Origin: Echinometra lucunter
Taxonomy: Eukaryota > Echinodermata > Echinoidea > Camarodonta > Echinometridae
NCBI GenBank assembly: GCA_029962745.1
Contig: CM057162.1
Coordinates: 23,027,451 to 23,091,450, forward strand
Reading direction: 5' to 3'
DNA: 64,000 bases
This document shows, piece by piece, positions 49,616 through 60,802 of this stretch. The notes under the pieces were generated by a model, which saw nothing but the letters and a program-made list of their open reading frames with translations, was not told the DNA's origin and did not search any database. Every line of letters starts with the position of its first letter. The first letter of the stretch is position 1. Made by a program: the position numbers and the translations under genes.

Positions 49616-51555
49616 TCATCTTTTCTTTCTGTAATCCACTTTATCAAAGTCAAATGGTTCTGTCTCAGAGACATCATCATGTGAAAGCTCATAATCACTG
49701 TCAGAATCATCATCATCACTGTCATAATGACTATCCTCATCAGTGAATTCATCAAGACCTCCTCCATGCTGATCTCCTTCTTTGTCCAGTTTTTGAACTT
49801 CTATCTCCTGCAAGAGTGTCTTGGCAAATGCTTCATAATCCTCCAGACTGATCTTAGCCACCTTCTCTGTAAACCTCCCATCAGAGCTATCGATGATCCT
49901 TGACAGTTTGGGGTTCTTCATGGCAAACTGACCTCTGTTGTTGGGTGCAGCATACAGGCCAAGCCTTTCCAGGATAAGATGTCTGCAACGAAGGTGATCA
50001 AGTGTGTATTTGAAGATCTTGGCTTGAGTCATCTCCGAGTTGCTCTGGATGCCCATCCTGAAGTAGGCATACTGGAAACGAAGCTCTGGGATAAACAAAT
50101 GTGTAAAAGAAAAATACAGTGGAATTTGGTCAAGACAAATAGCACTTTAACCCACTGAGAATTCAGCAGTCAACAGGTTAATATACTATGCCTCCTTTTT
50201 CTATAAGGAAAAAAAAAAGTATTTACCTAGTTCAGAAAACGTCCTAACATTTCACCAATGTATGCATTTACATTCCAATGTGTGTGTACTATGGGTTGCA
50301 TACACACTTGATCATGACTTTCTTCACCCTGATGGAGGCTGAGCTGGCTGAAGGAGAATTTACGAGACTGCTGCCACAGAGCGGGATGTGTAATTGTTAC
50401 ATGTTAGAGTTCATGCTAACAAAGAGAGACAGAAAAAGTGGTTGTGTGGTCTCAGTTACATAATTTAAGGTCTTGACTTGATTAAGTATTAATCTAAACA
50501 TATGGTCAATACCAGATATGGCTGTAAAATATTAGATAGAATGATATTCAACTGTAATCTAAGATGTATACATGTACACGTACATGTATACAGAGGGCCA
50601 AGAAATATGCATTCCCATGCATACCTATAGTCTCTAGATCTTCTGCTAGAACTGCTGGACTGTCAATCAATATGGTCAAGACTTCTGCTCTTGGGAAACC
50701 ACACTTCTCCATCAGCACCTTGACCACTGCATTCAACTGGGCACTATGGATGGTCAGTACCTGTGACCAATCTGAAATCAGTTTCTGCAGCTGACCCTCT
50801 ACAAAACCAATCTTCCTCAGGTGTGTGACTCTGCTCTGCAGCAGCTTTACAGATGCCTTCCACAGAGCCGGGTTCCCATGCAGGGACTTCAACAGGCGTC
50901 TCCAGTTCAATCCCAACATGTGAAGGTAGTCAATATTTCTAAGAAGTTTGTCCATCCTGGCAGAAAGGATACCAGGATTAGCTTGTAGCAGTGCAAGAAC
51001 ACTCCTGCAGTCACATTCCAAACTAATGAGTTTTTGAACTAGGGGCCTGAGATTCTGCATAGACGATGCATAAGTTTTGGAAGACTCTGTTAAGTTCAGT
51101 TCAGACTCAACTTGGGTGAGAAAGGCTTCTAAGTCAGCTTCAGTCTCAATCAAAGTAATTAAACGTACTTCAGGTTTTTTGTCACTGCTACTTGCACTTG
51201 TACTACAGAAACGTGAGGCTATCATGGTCATTTGGGAAGTTCTGCATCCACAAATTAGCTTCTGATCTTCGTCTATGAGGAGACATGTGGATATAACTCC
51301 TCTCCCAACTGGAACTGGAGGAGTTGTTTGACACATGGTGCACACCCTACTCTTTGGCGACAGGCATAGGTGTGGTACAGTCTCTAAGGAAGCATCAAGT
51401 GTGTGTAGCTTTCTCCTTGCAGTGTGCTGAAGGGGACTTGTAGAAGCTGCTGCTTGATACTTTGATGACAAAATAGGGAGGACACATCTTTCAAGCTTCC
51501 TGAAGAAAAGCACTGGTCTGGGAAGGACACGGAAGGCCAAATATTCTGTGGCCAT
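49616..51555 (-). CDS. MTERF4: MTERF4, mitochondrial mTERF-repeat protein
   Basis: Two coding exons: 51555-50625 and 50085-49616 (TGA). They join in phase (G|AG, reading ETIELRF) to give 466 residues; human MTERF4 has 381. The N-terminus (MATEYLAFRVLPRPVLFFRK) is Arg- and Leu-rich with no acids after Glu4, like a mitochondrial targeting peptide. Residues about 150-400 hold mTERF helical repeats (for example LLQANPGILSARMDKLLRNI and LIDSPAVLAEDLETI). HLRCRHLILERLGLY and NPKLSRI mark the MTERF4 end. The C-terminus is strongly acidic (DSDDDDSDSDYE), as in MTERF4. The known role is binding NSUN4 and bringing it to the mitoribosomal large subunit. The ATG has a good context (A at -3, G at +4). A TCTCTTAG acceptor about 27 bases upstream suggests a 5'-UTR intron. 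Confidence 0.93.
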
Positions 51556-51620
51556 GATGACTGACTTTCAGCTTTACCCCACCTAAGAGAAAAGAACGGG
51601 AGAGAGAAATTTAAAGAGAG

Positions 51621-51651
<31 letters not shown>

Positions 51652-52164
51652 AAGAGAGCAGGACATCAGGCAAATTTGTTTCCGGGGGAAGAGGTGCACT
51701 CAGTATGTGTGGTGGGTATGTGCTGCGGAGAAGACCCCCATTTTTACATTCAATTTTCTATTCCAATGCGTAGCATTTTTTTTTTCTTGTCGAGAAAAAG
51801 ATAGAACACAATTCCAAAGGCAAAGCACCACATTTTTTTTTTTGTTTCGCCATTCCAGTCACTTCGATCTGTCTAAACAGATCTGAAAATGATCTTAATT
51901 CAGTAAAGAGCATAATTTAAAAAAAAAAAAGTAGTTCACGCGCAGGTACAAAAGGCAAAATTTGAAGCGTGTTATCGATGCACGAGTAGGCCCTACCAAA
52001 ATAATTCCGAGATTGAAAGCAGGGGGAAAACACCCCCCCCCAGAAAAAACAAAAACAAAATACAAATAAATTTTACAAAAATATTCGATTAGGAATATGT
52101 AATTTTATACGAAAAAAAAGAAAAATTGTGGCGAAAATAGTCCATTCTGACTAATTGCCGGCAA

Positions 52165-52785
52165 TATCGTGCTTCAGGCCCCACCTCTAATATAGTTTGA
52201 ATGTGGGGCTGATTCCCCCACGAAGTATTAGACCTACATTTTATTATTCATTCAATAGTTGATCGATCATGAAACTCAATTTTACATTTTCACATTTTCA
52301 CATTTTTAACATTACTAGATTCTAGATTGACAACTCCCTAATATATACTCGTGTTTATGGCCCCACCAAACGGGATTATGAATTGATTATCACGGCAGTG
52401 GGGCTGATGGGCATCAGCCCCACTGCTGTGTTAATCACGTTTGGATCCCGTTTGGTGGGGCCGTAAACACGAGTATATATACTGTGCTCATCAGCCCCGA
52501 TGCTGTATTAATCATATTTGAATCGCATTTGGTGGGGCCGTTAACACGAGTATATATAAGAGAGTTTTAAAAGAAGATGATTAAACGTTATGATCGATCA
52601 ATACATTCTTTTTTTTTAAATGTGAAAGTCTGTCGTCTTCTAGTTCTATTTCTGTATTTCTGTCCTAGTTAGTGTGGTGTAAGTTAGGTCAGAAGAGATA
52701 ATCGATCATGATGTATGTGGGCATCAGCCCCACTCACCATGCATTAATTGAGTGGGGCCTGAAACACGATTATGCCTAATTGCCA
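52165..52785. repeat. Cluster of three foldback repeats upstream of MTERF4
   Basis: The unit is CGTGxTTCAGGCCCCAC ... GTGGGGCTGAT. Single units lie at about 52168-52225 and (opposite strand) 52718-52780. Between them, 52341-52480 is an inverted dimer of ~70-bp arms meeting at GGGCTGATGGGCATCAGCCC. A third arm, directly repeated, follows to 52558. It lies in the MTERF4/RPS25 divergent interval. Confidence 0.8.
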
Positions 52786-53749
52786 AATAAAACCAAATTA
52801 ACAACTCAGAAAACTTCCTTTATTACAGTCCCATGCATTGACAATTTTGTCTTGCACTAGCATGACTTTAACTTTAACATTAATGGAAATATTTCTGATA
52901 ATGATTTTTATTCTATCTTAATGATTCAAAAACCAACTAATTCCGTGAAATCAAATTTAATTTACCTTTTAAACTTACCGGTACTCATTAAAATCGTTTG
53001 TTTCCCATGTATTCTATATTTTCCCAAGCCTTTGCTCGGCGGTCAACCACGGAATTCCAAGCAGTTCAGTGGATCTATTAAACTTTTCTAATGTATTCAC
53101 TTTCTGTTGTGTTTTATTTTGAAAATATTCAATTTTTTAATAATTTTTAAATTAAATATATTGTTATATTTAATTATAGAAAAGACTACCAAAATACTCT
53201 AGAATTTGTTTATATTTATAATATCGACAAAACAATTTCTTGATCGAGCCTATCTCGTCGACCTCTTTTCATCTGCACACTTTCCTCTGTGAAAATGGTA
53301 TGAACATTCCCCATTGTAAATGTTGTTTCTTGACGACATAGATTGAATTATCCAAATTGACATGTCTCCCATGGATGAAAAAAATACCTTTAATATGGCA
53401 AAGATTTCTTTTAAACTGCATATTTGTTGGGTTTACCTGTGAAGCGAGTATTAGCGTCGTGGTCTGTTTGGCTAATATCATGAATAGGGATCAACGTGCA
53501 GTGGGGCACGCGTTATTGCATGGATGGTACATCTGTGCGAGTATGCTAGGGTTGTATGCAAGCAATCGTGAACGTGTGCCACTGCATGTGAGTAGGTAGT
53601 CCACCTCCTGGACTGTTGTTAATTTTGTACGACACGACTACCAAACACCCAACACACTACAACCCCATAACACGCATACACACACACCCTGAATAGTCAT
53701 ATGAAACAACAGTCCAGTGAATCTTGGCAAGTTCCCCGTCAGATTCAAG

Positions 53750-54023
53750 GGAACTGATATTCCGCCCACTGAGCCCAGTCTCCCTCGCTCTCGATTCCGA
53801 TTGGTCGACAAACCCTGTCAATCAGAACGGCGTTCTCCTCGGTCAATGCGCTAGCTTGCTGTGCACATGTTGTACGTTCAAACAACTTGAATATTCATGT
53901 GCTCCTTGCGCAATATCTGCGAGGGGCGGTCGTAACCTCTAGGTCAGACAAAGGTCACAACTTCATTATCTTTCCTCTCTCTGCCGAGATGGCCTGGACG
54001 ATTTTTTCGGGGAAAGTGAATCA
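53750..54023 (+). promoter_or_regulatory. Candidate promoter between MTERF4 and RPS25
   Basis: A GC-richer patch within AT-rich DNA has two CCAAT-type boxes (CGATTGG near 53798; GTCAATCAG near 53818), a GC box (GAGGGGCGG near 53920) and a pyrimidine start-like tract CTTTCCTCTCTCT near 53970. That tract resembles the 5'-TOP of ribosomal-protein mRNAs. RPS25 coding starts downstream on the same strand and MTERF4 is divergent, so one promoter could serve either or both. An ATG at 53988 opens 13 codons to a GTAAGG donor in the right phase for RPS25. However, the resulting leader is unlike any RPS25 I know, so this exon is doubtful. Confidence 0.35.
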
Positions 54024-54369
54024 GTGGGTAAGGTGAATCACTGGGGGTAAGTGAATCAGTGGAGGGCGCGGGCCCGGGCGTGTGTGTGTTGGTTATGGTT
54101 TGCCCAATCAGTAAAAATCGTCCAGGACGTGGACTAGTGAGTAGGTGTCTAACGTACCATTCAGGGCAAAAAATACACGGGGGCTCGAGGCAAATTCGCC
54201 CCCGAAACGCCAAAAAGAGCCCCTGAAATTCTCATAGGGTCCAATGCACTCAGGGAGCCATTGGTATGGTGAGCTGTGCAAATTTATGTGAAATGCTGCC
54301 CTCTATAGTTGGAGATAAAAATCACTAAAATAATCAACAAATTCTTGGAAAATGTTTGCTTTTTACACC

Positions 54370-54600
54370 CAGTATGATAACATATCCTATTTTCATTCCA
54401 TTCCTTCAATTGGATCTAAATTATCTTCATCAAATGAATTTTGAGAAATCTTTTTCTGATCACTGCTCTTGTTCCTCTGTCCCAGAAATGTGACAGAGAA
54501 CACTACTTTCCTATTGTCAGCAATTTCCACTGTACAGGCCTAACTTAGTGCAAGGTTATCTGATGATAACCTGGCATTCGTGCCAGTGGGTCCAATGTAA
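54370..54600 (+). repeat. ~220-bp dispersed repeat, partner of 45565-45790
   Basis: Landmarks 'gctcttgttcctctgtccca', 'aacactactttcctattgtc' and 'ggttatctgatgataacctg' are shared with 45565-45790 in inverted order. It is within the likely first intron of RPS25. Confidence 0.75.
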
Positions 54601-56065
54601 ACTGTAATCATGGTAATACGGCTATATCGTGGTTTAGGAAACCACTCGTTCATTTGACGCACGCACTTGTGTACAAAGAGAATGGAGGTGGAAATAGGAA
54701 ACCAATGCGTGTGACTGAATAAAGCGCTGCTGTACAAAGTGAACGGTGGTTTCCTATTTCACGATAATGCCGGTAATACAATGTAGAAAATTCGGGCGGG
54801 TGGTCTCAAAAAGTAGCCCCGGAAATTTTTTTTTTTTCCCCTGCCTGGTACCATTAGATGTTCAGTGTTATGACTTCTGAATGATAGAGATGCTTGGCAT
54901 CAGATGAGGAGTTCAGTACTTCAGTAAAGCAGGAATAAAGACAAACTAAAAAAAAAAAAGATTAGACTTAAAGTTAGGGTAGAGCGCCCGTCATTCGACC
55001 TGTGCCGTGATTTGACCGCTTATCACTATTAATATTATCACAAGCCAGCACATATTACTCCCACTACACACACTAATCATTTCATTACACACATTATACA
55101 TTGTCACTCGCCACAAGAAAGTCCTTAGTCACTTCCAAAAATCCATCTGAAAAGCCGAATTCCGGCGTCAAAAATGCAAAATTGCGCCATATTTCCATTG
55201 AAAGCTTAAGTCCTCTGTGAAGAAACGGGGCCGCAGAAAGAGCGCTAACAATAAAGAAATCGGCGGTATTATGATGTGTTTTTTTTGTTTATTGCAAGCT
55301 CTGAGTGTGCAAAAAACAAATGAAAAACCAAACCGCCCGTATCTGCCGATGCAGTGGCTTCATGTACAAAGTTGAATGCAAGTCCCCACTGCCCTTCATT
55401 CGACTGCAACAGCAGCACCGACGGGCGCCTCAACTTCTGCGATGGACAGCCGTGTATGGTGCGGCGCATTTCAGTGGCCCTCATACGCGTTGACATTGAA
55501 CGCGCAGTGTGCCTGGTCGAATGATTGCCGGGGGATATCGAATGAAGGGCATGAAACATAGTGATCTATTTTCATATTTTCTAAAATATTGTGATGCATT
55601 TTGAAAATATAAACATTGTGATAAAAATAGTTTAATACATTTGACATGAATTTATGTGGATATGATTTTGTAAAAAGTATGTTTAACGGAAAAAATATTG
55701 CAAAAAAGCTTAAGCGGTCGAATCTCGGGCAGTTTACTCTACAGGAAATTATCTGCACAACATGGTTGGGACTTGGGTCTCATAATGTTTTTCATTTCAC
55801 TTCGGCTACCGTGCTAACGTTAGATCTATTTATTGTTTGCAAAATATGGGGGGGGGGGGGGTTGATGGAAGTAAAAGAAAAAAGAAGGAAATAAAGTGAA
55901 ACATTCCAGGATCACCGTTAAAGAAGTTCACACGCCCTCCAATGTAACCCTTATCCTAACTGATCTGAATCTGATCCCAATGCCAATACTAACGCTTGCC
56001 TTAAATTTGATGAAAATAAGGAGGGAGTGTGGACTTCTTAATTACCCACCCCCCTCTAAGTCTAA

Positions 56066-56740
56066 CCCATTTTTTTTAGACAGGGTCCACATTGTGTGGT
56101 TTGGTCCCATAGGTTTTAATAAATCTGCAGAGCCCTAAAATGATGTACATATGACCAAAATGAACAAAAAATTCTACACATACCTGTATATAACTGTGCC
56201 CATTTGTTGTTACGTCAGGTTTGTTTGATGCTTCAATGTTTAACCCATTCGTGACAGAGGTCCACATTTTGTGGTTTGGCCTAATATCTTTTGATGCAAA
56301 GCCCTAAAAATCATACCAAATCCATGAGCAGAAAGAGCAAAAAATTCTACACAAACTGTGCCCATTTTCGTTGCATCAATATTTGTTGTTTGATGCTGAC
56401 ATTTTTTTAAAGGAAAATAAGCATTTAAATCCTCAAATTGGCAATGCGATGAAAATGTTAAAATTACCGTTTTTCCCTTCAAATTGACAACTTTATGACT
56501 TCTCATCATACATTCTGTCAATTCATATTTATTTCAGATACATGATGTTTTATAAGAAAAATGTAGCAATAAAATAAAAATGTTGGTGTTGCCAATTTGA
56601 AGAATAAAAGCTGATCAAATTAGGCTTTGAATAATTCCTGTCACGAATGGGTTAAGGAAAATAAGCTGTAAGTTAACGTCTTAAATTGTTAATGTGATGG
56701 AAAGTTCGAAGTCACCAGGCCAATTAGCAAATCTTTACTT
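56066..56740 (+). mobile_element. Older piggyBac-type MITE split by copy 3
   Basis: The left part (56066-56243) starts CCCATTTTTTTTAGACAG and follows the family text: 'ggtccacattgtgtggtttgg', 'agccctaaaatgat', 'ctgtgcccatttgttg'. The right part (56652-56740) resumes with 'ttaaggaaaataagc' and 'aatgtgatggaaagtt'. It is more diverged than copy 3, and its far end is lost near 56740. Confidence 0.75.
56244..56651 (+). mobile_element. piggyBac-type MITE, copy 3, inserted in an older copy
   Basis: TTAA at 56240-56243 and 56652-56655, ends CCCATTCGTGACAG and CTGTCACGAATGGG. It closely resembles copy 1. Both flanks belong to an older relative (56066-56243 and 56652-56740), so the insertion point is inside the same family. 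Confidence 0.9.
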
Positions 56741-57499
56741 CACGTGTCATGTCAAGTAAGTTTTCTCTGTTCGTAACTTGCCTTGCCTGAAAATATTTGG
56801 AAATTTGGACAGGGTTTCGTTCATAATTCTAATTTCGATATCTGTCTCCCTACTTGTAATCACATACCGTTCCTTTGGGAAATGGAAAAATCCAAAACAT
56901 CCGAGCGAAACAAAGATAAAAAGGAACAAAGATCAGAAAGAAGGGGCAAAAAATAAATAAATAGAGAGTTTAGATGCAAAATCTGGTTTTGTGTTGGAAG
57001 ACTAAATTCAAATCTTGCTTATGCTAAGCACTGACATGTGAATATTGAGGATATAAATTACATTCCATATCATATTCATCTCACAATTTTTTGTGATTTT
57101 TCTGTTTGTTGTGAGAAAGCCCATGTCATGAACAAATCTATCTGAAAGTGAATCTGTTCATCTCATGTTGCAACCTGTTTTTCAAATTGATTCGACAACA
57201 TGATTGCTGGATTCTTTGTGCTAAGAAATTGAAAAGAAATATGGGGAGGAGCTTGGGGATTTATAATCCAATATATCAGGCGAAGATAATTATGGACCCT
57301 TCATTGGTTTTTTTTTTTTTTGTTATTGTTTTTTTTAGCATTAAATGTCTGCACAAGAAATGTGGCCATTTCTTATAACATGTGGCATTTTAAGTTGGCG
57401 GAATCCCGAGTGTCAACTCTCAATAAATCGTGGCTGTCTTACTTTCTTGATTTGTACAATATGATCCTCAATTTCACTATGTTTTGTGATCTTCTGCAG

Positions 57500-60248
57500 C
57501 CTCCAAAGAAGGACTCCAAGCAATCTTCCAAGTCCTCCAAGCCGGCTGCAAAGTCGAGCAGTGGTGGCAAGGCTAAGAAGAAGGTAAGGAAACCCTGTAA
57601 TATAAAGCATAGTCCTAAACTCAGAGGATAATGTGTTTCCTCTGATTCCTGTTTCATAAATCGTAGGAAAAGAGGCCTTTTCTGTTATTCATTTCTCATT
57701 TTCATCTTACTTAAATCATTTTACATGCACCCATCATTTCCCCTTTCTGCTTTGTTGGTTTTTATATTGTGCCAGATTCCAAAGTGAATCTCTTTGATGT
57801 GGTGATTTAAAAAAAATTGGGTACCTCATGCAATTTTTACCGAATGAAACTGAATGAAAACATTGCAAGTTTTATCCCCCGCCCCCCCCCCTTCCAAAAA
57901 AAACAAAACAGAACATTTTTAATGAGTTTTTAGCTCAGTACTGATTTGAAGTCTGTGAAAATAATGCCAGGTGCAACTCTTGTAAAATTGAATGTCATTG
58001 CTTTTACTTTATTAGACACTATTGAATGTTAACATTTTTTAGTATCTAGGTTTTAGTACCTTACTGACAGTATGTTGAATGCAGTATCGTGTACATGAGG
58101 ATAAAGTCATAAATTTAAGTTCACTGTTAACGGTTGATATTCTCACTCAAGTCTTCTATTTTATGTTTTCATTTCCATGTGCTGCTGAGTAGAAGTGGTC
58201 CAAGGGAAAAGTCCGTGACAAGCTGAACAATCTGGTGATGTTTGACAAGGCTACCTATGACAAGCTCTACAAGGAGGTCCCTACCTACAAGCTCATCACA
58301 CCATCAGTAGTCTCTGAGCGTCTCAAGATCCGTGGCTCCCTTGCCAGATTCGCCCTGGAAGAGCTTCTGAGGAAAGGTTAGATAGAAACTGCCACTAGCT
58401 CGGTTACTCCAAAGCACCTTGGAAGTCGTATTTAAGGAAATTCCAAGGAAATTTCAAGAATTCTAGTAATTAACCCATTAGTGACAGGAATTATTTAAAG
58501 CCTAATTTGATCAGCTTTTATTCTTCACGTTGGCAATGCCAACATTTTTATGCCTCCGCCCACCGTAGGTGGTTGCTGGAGGCATTATGTTTTCGGGTCG
58601 TCCGTCCGTCCGTCCGTCCCGTTTTCGTTCTCGCGATAACTTAAGAACCGTTCGACAGATCAACTTCAAACTTGGCTCGTGTATGCATATGGGAGGGACA
58701 ATGATCTGATTAGATTTTGGAGTCTCAAGGTCAAAGGTCAAGGTCATAGAGGTAATAATACACATAAAAATGGCTCGTTCTCGCGATAACTTAAGAACCA
58801 TTTGACAGATTGGCTTCAAACTTGGCTCAAGTATGCACTTGGAAGGGACAATGATCTGATTAGATTTTGGGGTCACAAGGTCAAAGGTCAAAGGTCATAG
58901 AGGTCATTATGTACATAGAAATGGATCGTTTTCACCATAACTCAACAACCATTTGACCGATCAACCTCAAACTTGGCACAGGTATGCATATGAGAGGGAC
59001 AATGATCTGATTAGATTTTGGGGTCTCAAGGTCAAAGGTCAAAGGTCATGGAGGTCATTATGTACATAGAAATGGTTCGTTTTCACCATAACTCAACAAC
59101 CATTTGACCGATCAACCTCAAACTTGGCACAGATATGCATATGGGAGGGACAATGATCTGATTAGATTTTGGGGTCTCAAGGTCAAAGGTCAAAGGTCAT
59201 AGAGGTCATTATGTACGTAGAAATGGTTCGTTTCACCATAACTCAACAACCATTTGACCGATCAACCTCAAACTTGGCTCATGTGTGCATATGGAAAGGG
59301 CAATGCTCTCATTAGATTTGGGGGTCACAAGGTCAAAGGTCAAAGGTCAAGGTCAAAGATGTCATTGTATAAATGAAAATAAATCAACATGAAGTGCCAT
59401 TTATTTATGATTTGGTAATGGCGGAGGCATAAAGTTTGACCACGCGTGGTCGAAGATTCATCTAGTTCTTTTCTTGCTACATTTTTCTTATTAAACATCA
59501 TGTATCTGAAATAAATATAAATTGACAGAAGGTATGATGAGAAGTCATGAAGTTGTCAATTTGCAGGGAAAAACGGTAATTTTAACATTTTCATCGCATT
59601 GCCAATTTAAGGATTTGAATGCATATTTTCCTTAAAAAAAATTTCAGCTTCAAACAACAAATATTGATGCAACGAAAATGGAAACCACATGTGTAGAATT
59701 TTTTGCTCTTTCTGCTCATTTATTTGGTATGATTTTTAGGGCTCTGCATCAAAAGTGATTAGACCAAACCACATAAGGTGGACCCTCTGTTACGAATGGG
59801 TTATACTAGGGCTGTCGCCTGTTGACCTTTCCAACAGAACTGTATTTCAGTTAAAAGACAACATGTCAACAAAGATTCTTACCGATACGGTTGTCAACGT
59901 AACATTAATTGTGCTGTATGTTTTATAAAGTGTGGGTACTGCCGTGTTTCAGTCTAATTCTAAGCTTGGTCATGACACAAACCCAATCTAAGATTGTTTT
60001 ACAGCTGATCTAGCTGAGAGCCCTTTTTGAGCTTCAATTATTTTTATGTCAACTCCCCCGAGTCCCCCATATATAAATGATTTGTATTGTGTTTTGTTCA
60101 TCTATCGCCTTCCTTATCAAGAACTCTTTTCAAGAAAGTTTTTATTTTCTTTGCTTTCTGTTTCTCATTTACAGGTTTGATCAAGCAAGTCGTGAAGCAC
60201 AGCTCACAGCTTATCTACACCCGTAACCCCAAGGGTCAGGAGGCATAG
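57500..60248 (+). CDS. RPS25: 40S ribosomal protein S25 (eS25)
   Basis: Three exons: 57500-57583, 58193-58376 and 60175-60248 (TAG), with clean AG/GT borders. They encode PPKKDSKQ...KAKKK, then [49 protein letters not shown] and [17 protein letters not shown]. The total is 113 residues plus the initiator Met; human has 125. The first exon read here starts at Pro2 in phase 0, so the ATG must end an upstream exon I could not place. eS25 is a winged-helix protein of the small-subunit head, known to be needed for some IRES-driven initiation. The Lys/Ser-rich N-terminal tail is typical. The last intron (58377-60174) is largely one transposon inside another. Confidence 0.95.
58474..59800 (-). mobile_element. 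piggyBac-type MITE, copy 4, interrupted by a tandem-repeat element
   Basis: Reverse orientation. TTAA lies at 58470-58473 and the mutated TTAT at 59801. The MITE parts are 58474-58549 and about 59466-59800; between them sits the element at 58550-59465. It fills most of RPS25 intron 3. Confidence 0.85.
58550..59465 (+). mobile_element. Hairpin-capped tandem-repeat element, family B (Helitron-like end)
   Basis: The left end is a hairpin TGCCTCCGCCCACC...GGTGG...GGAGGCA (58551-58585), followed by a GTCC microsatellite. About five units of 150-180 bp follow, with 'caaacttggc', 'gggacaatgatctgattag' and 'aaggtcaaaggtca'. The right end has a matching inverted GGCGGAGGCATA (59420-59431) and a hairpin TTTGACCACGCGTGGTCGAA (59435-59454), then CTAG (59462-59465) followed by T. 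It carries no coding capacity. The open frames on its minus strand ([13 protein letters not shown] type) are repeat artefacts. Confidence 0.75.
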
Positions 60249-60338
60249 GTCATTGACCTCTGTCAGAGGTCCAAGAAACATGAGATCTGTTTCTAATAGT
60301 GTACAAAGTGTTGCTAGGATTTGTCGCTGGTGATGTAA

Positions 60339-60344
60339 AATAAA
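60339..60344 (+). terminator. Poly(A) signal of RPS25
   Basis: AATAAA lies 91 bases after the RPS25 stop, the short 3' UTR expected of a ribosomal-protein gene. Confidence 0.7.
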
Positions 60345-60461
60345 TATCCATACAGAGGAAATTAATGTCTCCAATTTGTGTTCTACCAGATATTTGGCAT
60401 TCAGGCATAGCATGCCCTTTTTCTCTGTCTGAGGTGAGGGATGTTAGAACTGGTGTGGGAC

Positions 60462-60802
60462 TAAAGGTGCTTTCACACATGATGTGACAGTGTGGTAACA
60501 AGTTGTGTCACCACACTTTTTTGTGTACAAGCCTATGGGTATAGGGTGACGAAAAAATGTCGCCGAGGCAGGACACACTTTTGTTTGCTGCCTAGATAAA
60601 AAAAATGCGCATCAATCAAATTTCTAAAAAGTTAGCGCAAAAATTGTTGCCATGAGATTGCTTGTGCAAGTTTTGACAATATGCTCTCTTATTGAGAGTT
60701 GACGCGTTAATGTGCGTTCATTAGCAACTGTGGTGACACAAAGTCCCATCATGTGTGACCCCACAGCGTGGTACACTGTCGCATCATGTGTGAAAGCACC
60801 TT
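60462..60802. mobile_element. MITE, AAAGGTGCTTTCACACATGA ends
   Basis: AAAGGTGCTTTCACACATGA pairs with TCATGTGTGAAAGCACCTT. 'gtggtgacacaa' and 'ttgtgtcaccac' form an inner pair. It starts about 120 bp after the RPS25 poly(A) signal. Confidence 0.8.

Noticed and set aside
50548..50624. Read-through extension of MTERF4 exon 1 past the donor
   Set aside because: The GTATGC donor at 50624 joins in phase to the MTERF4-specific exon at 50085. The extension is intron.
53988..54026. 13-codon in-phase leader exon for RPS25
   Set aside because: It is in phase and follows a TOP-like tract. However, eS25 proteins begin Met-Pro-Pro-Lys, and this leader would be unprecedented.
58511..58891. 126-codon frame with repeated [13 protein letters not shown] and HEPSLK words (also at 30518 and 5743)
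   Set aside because: It repeats with the ~160-bp units of the family B element and is broken at different points in each copy, so it is not a protein family.
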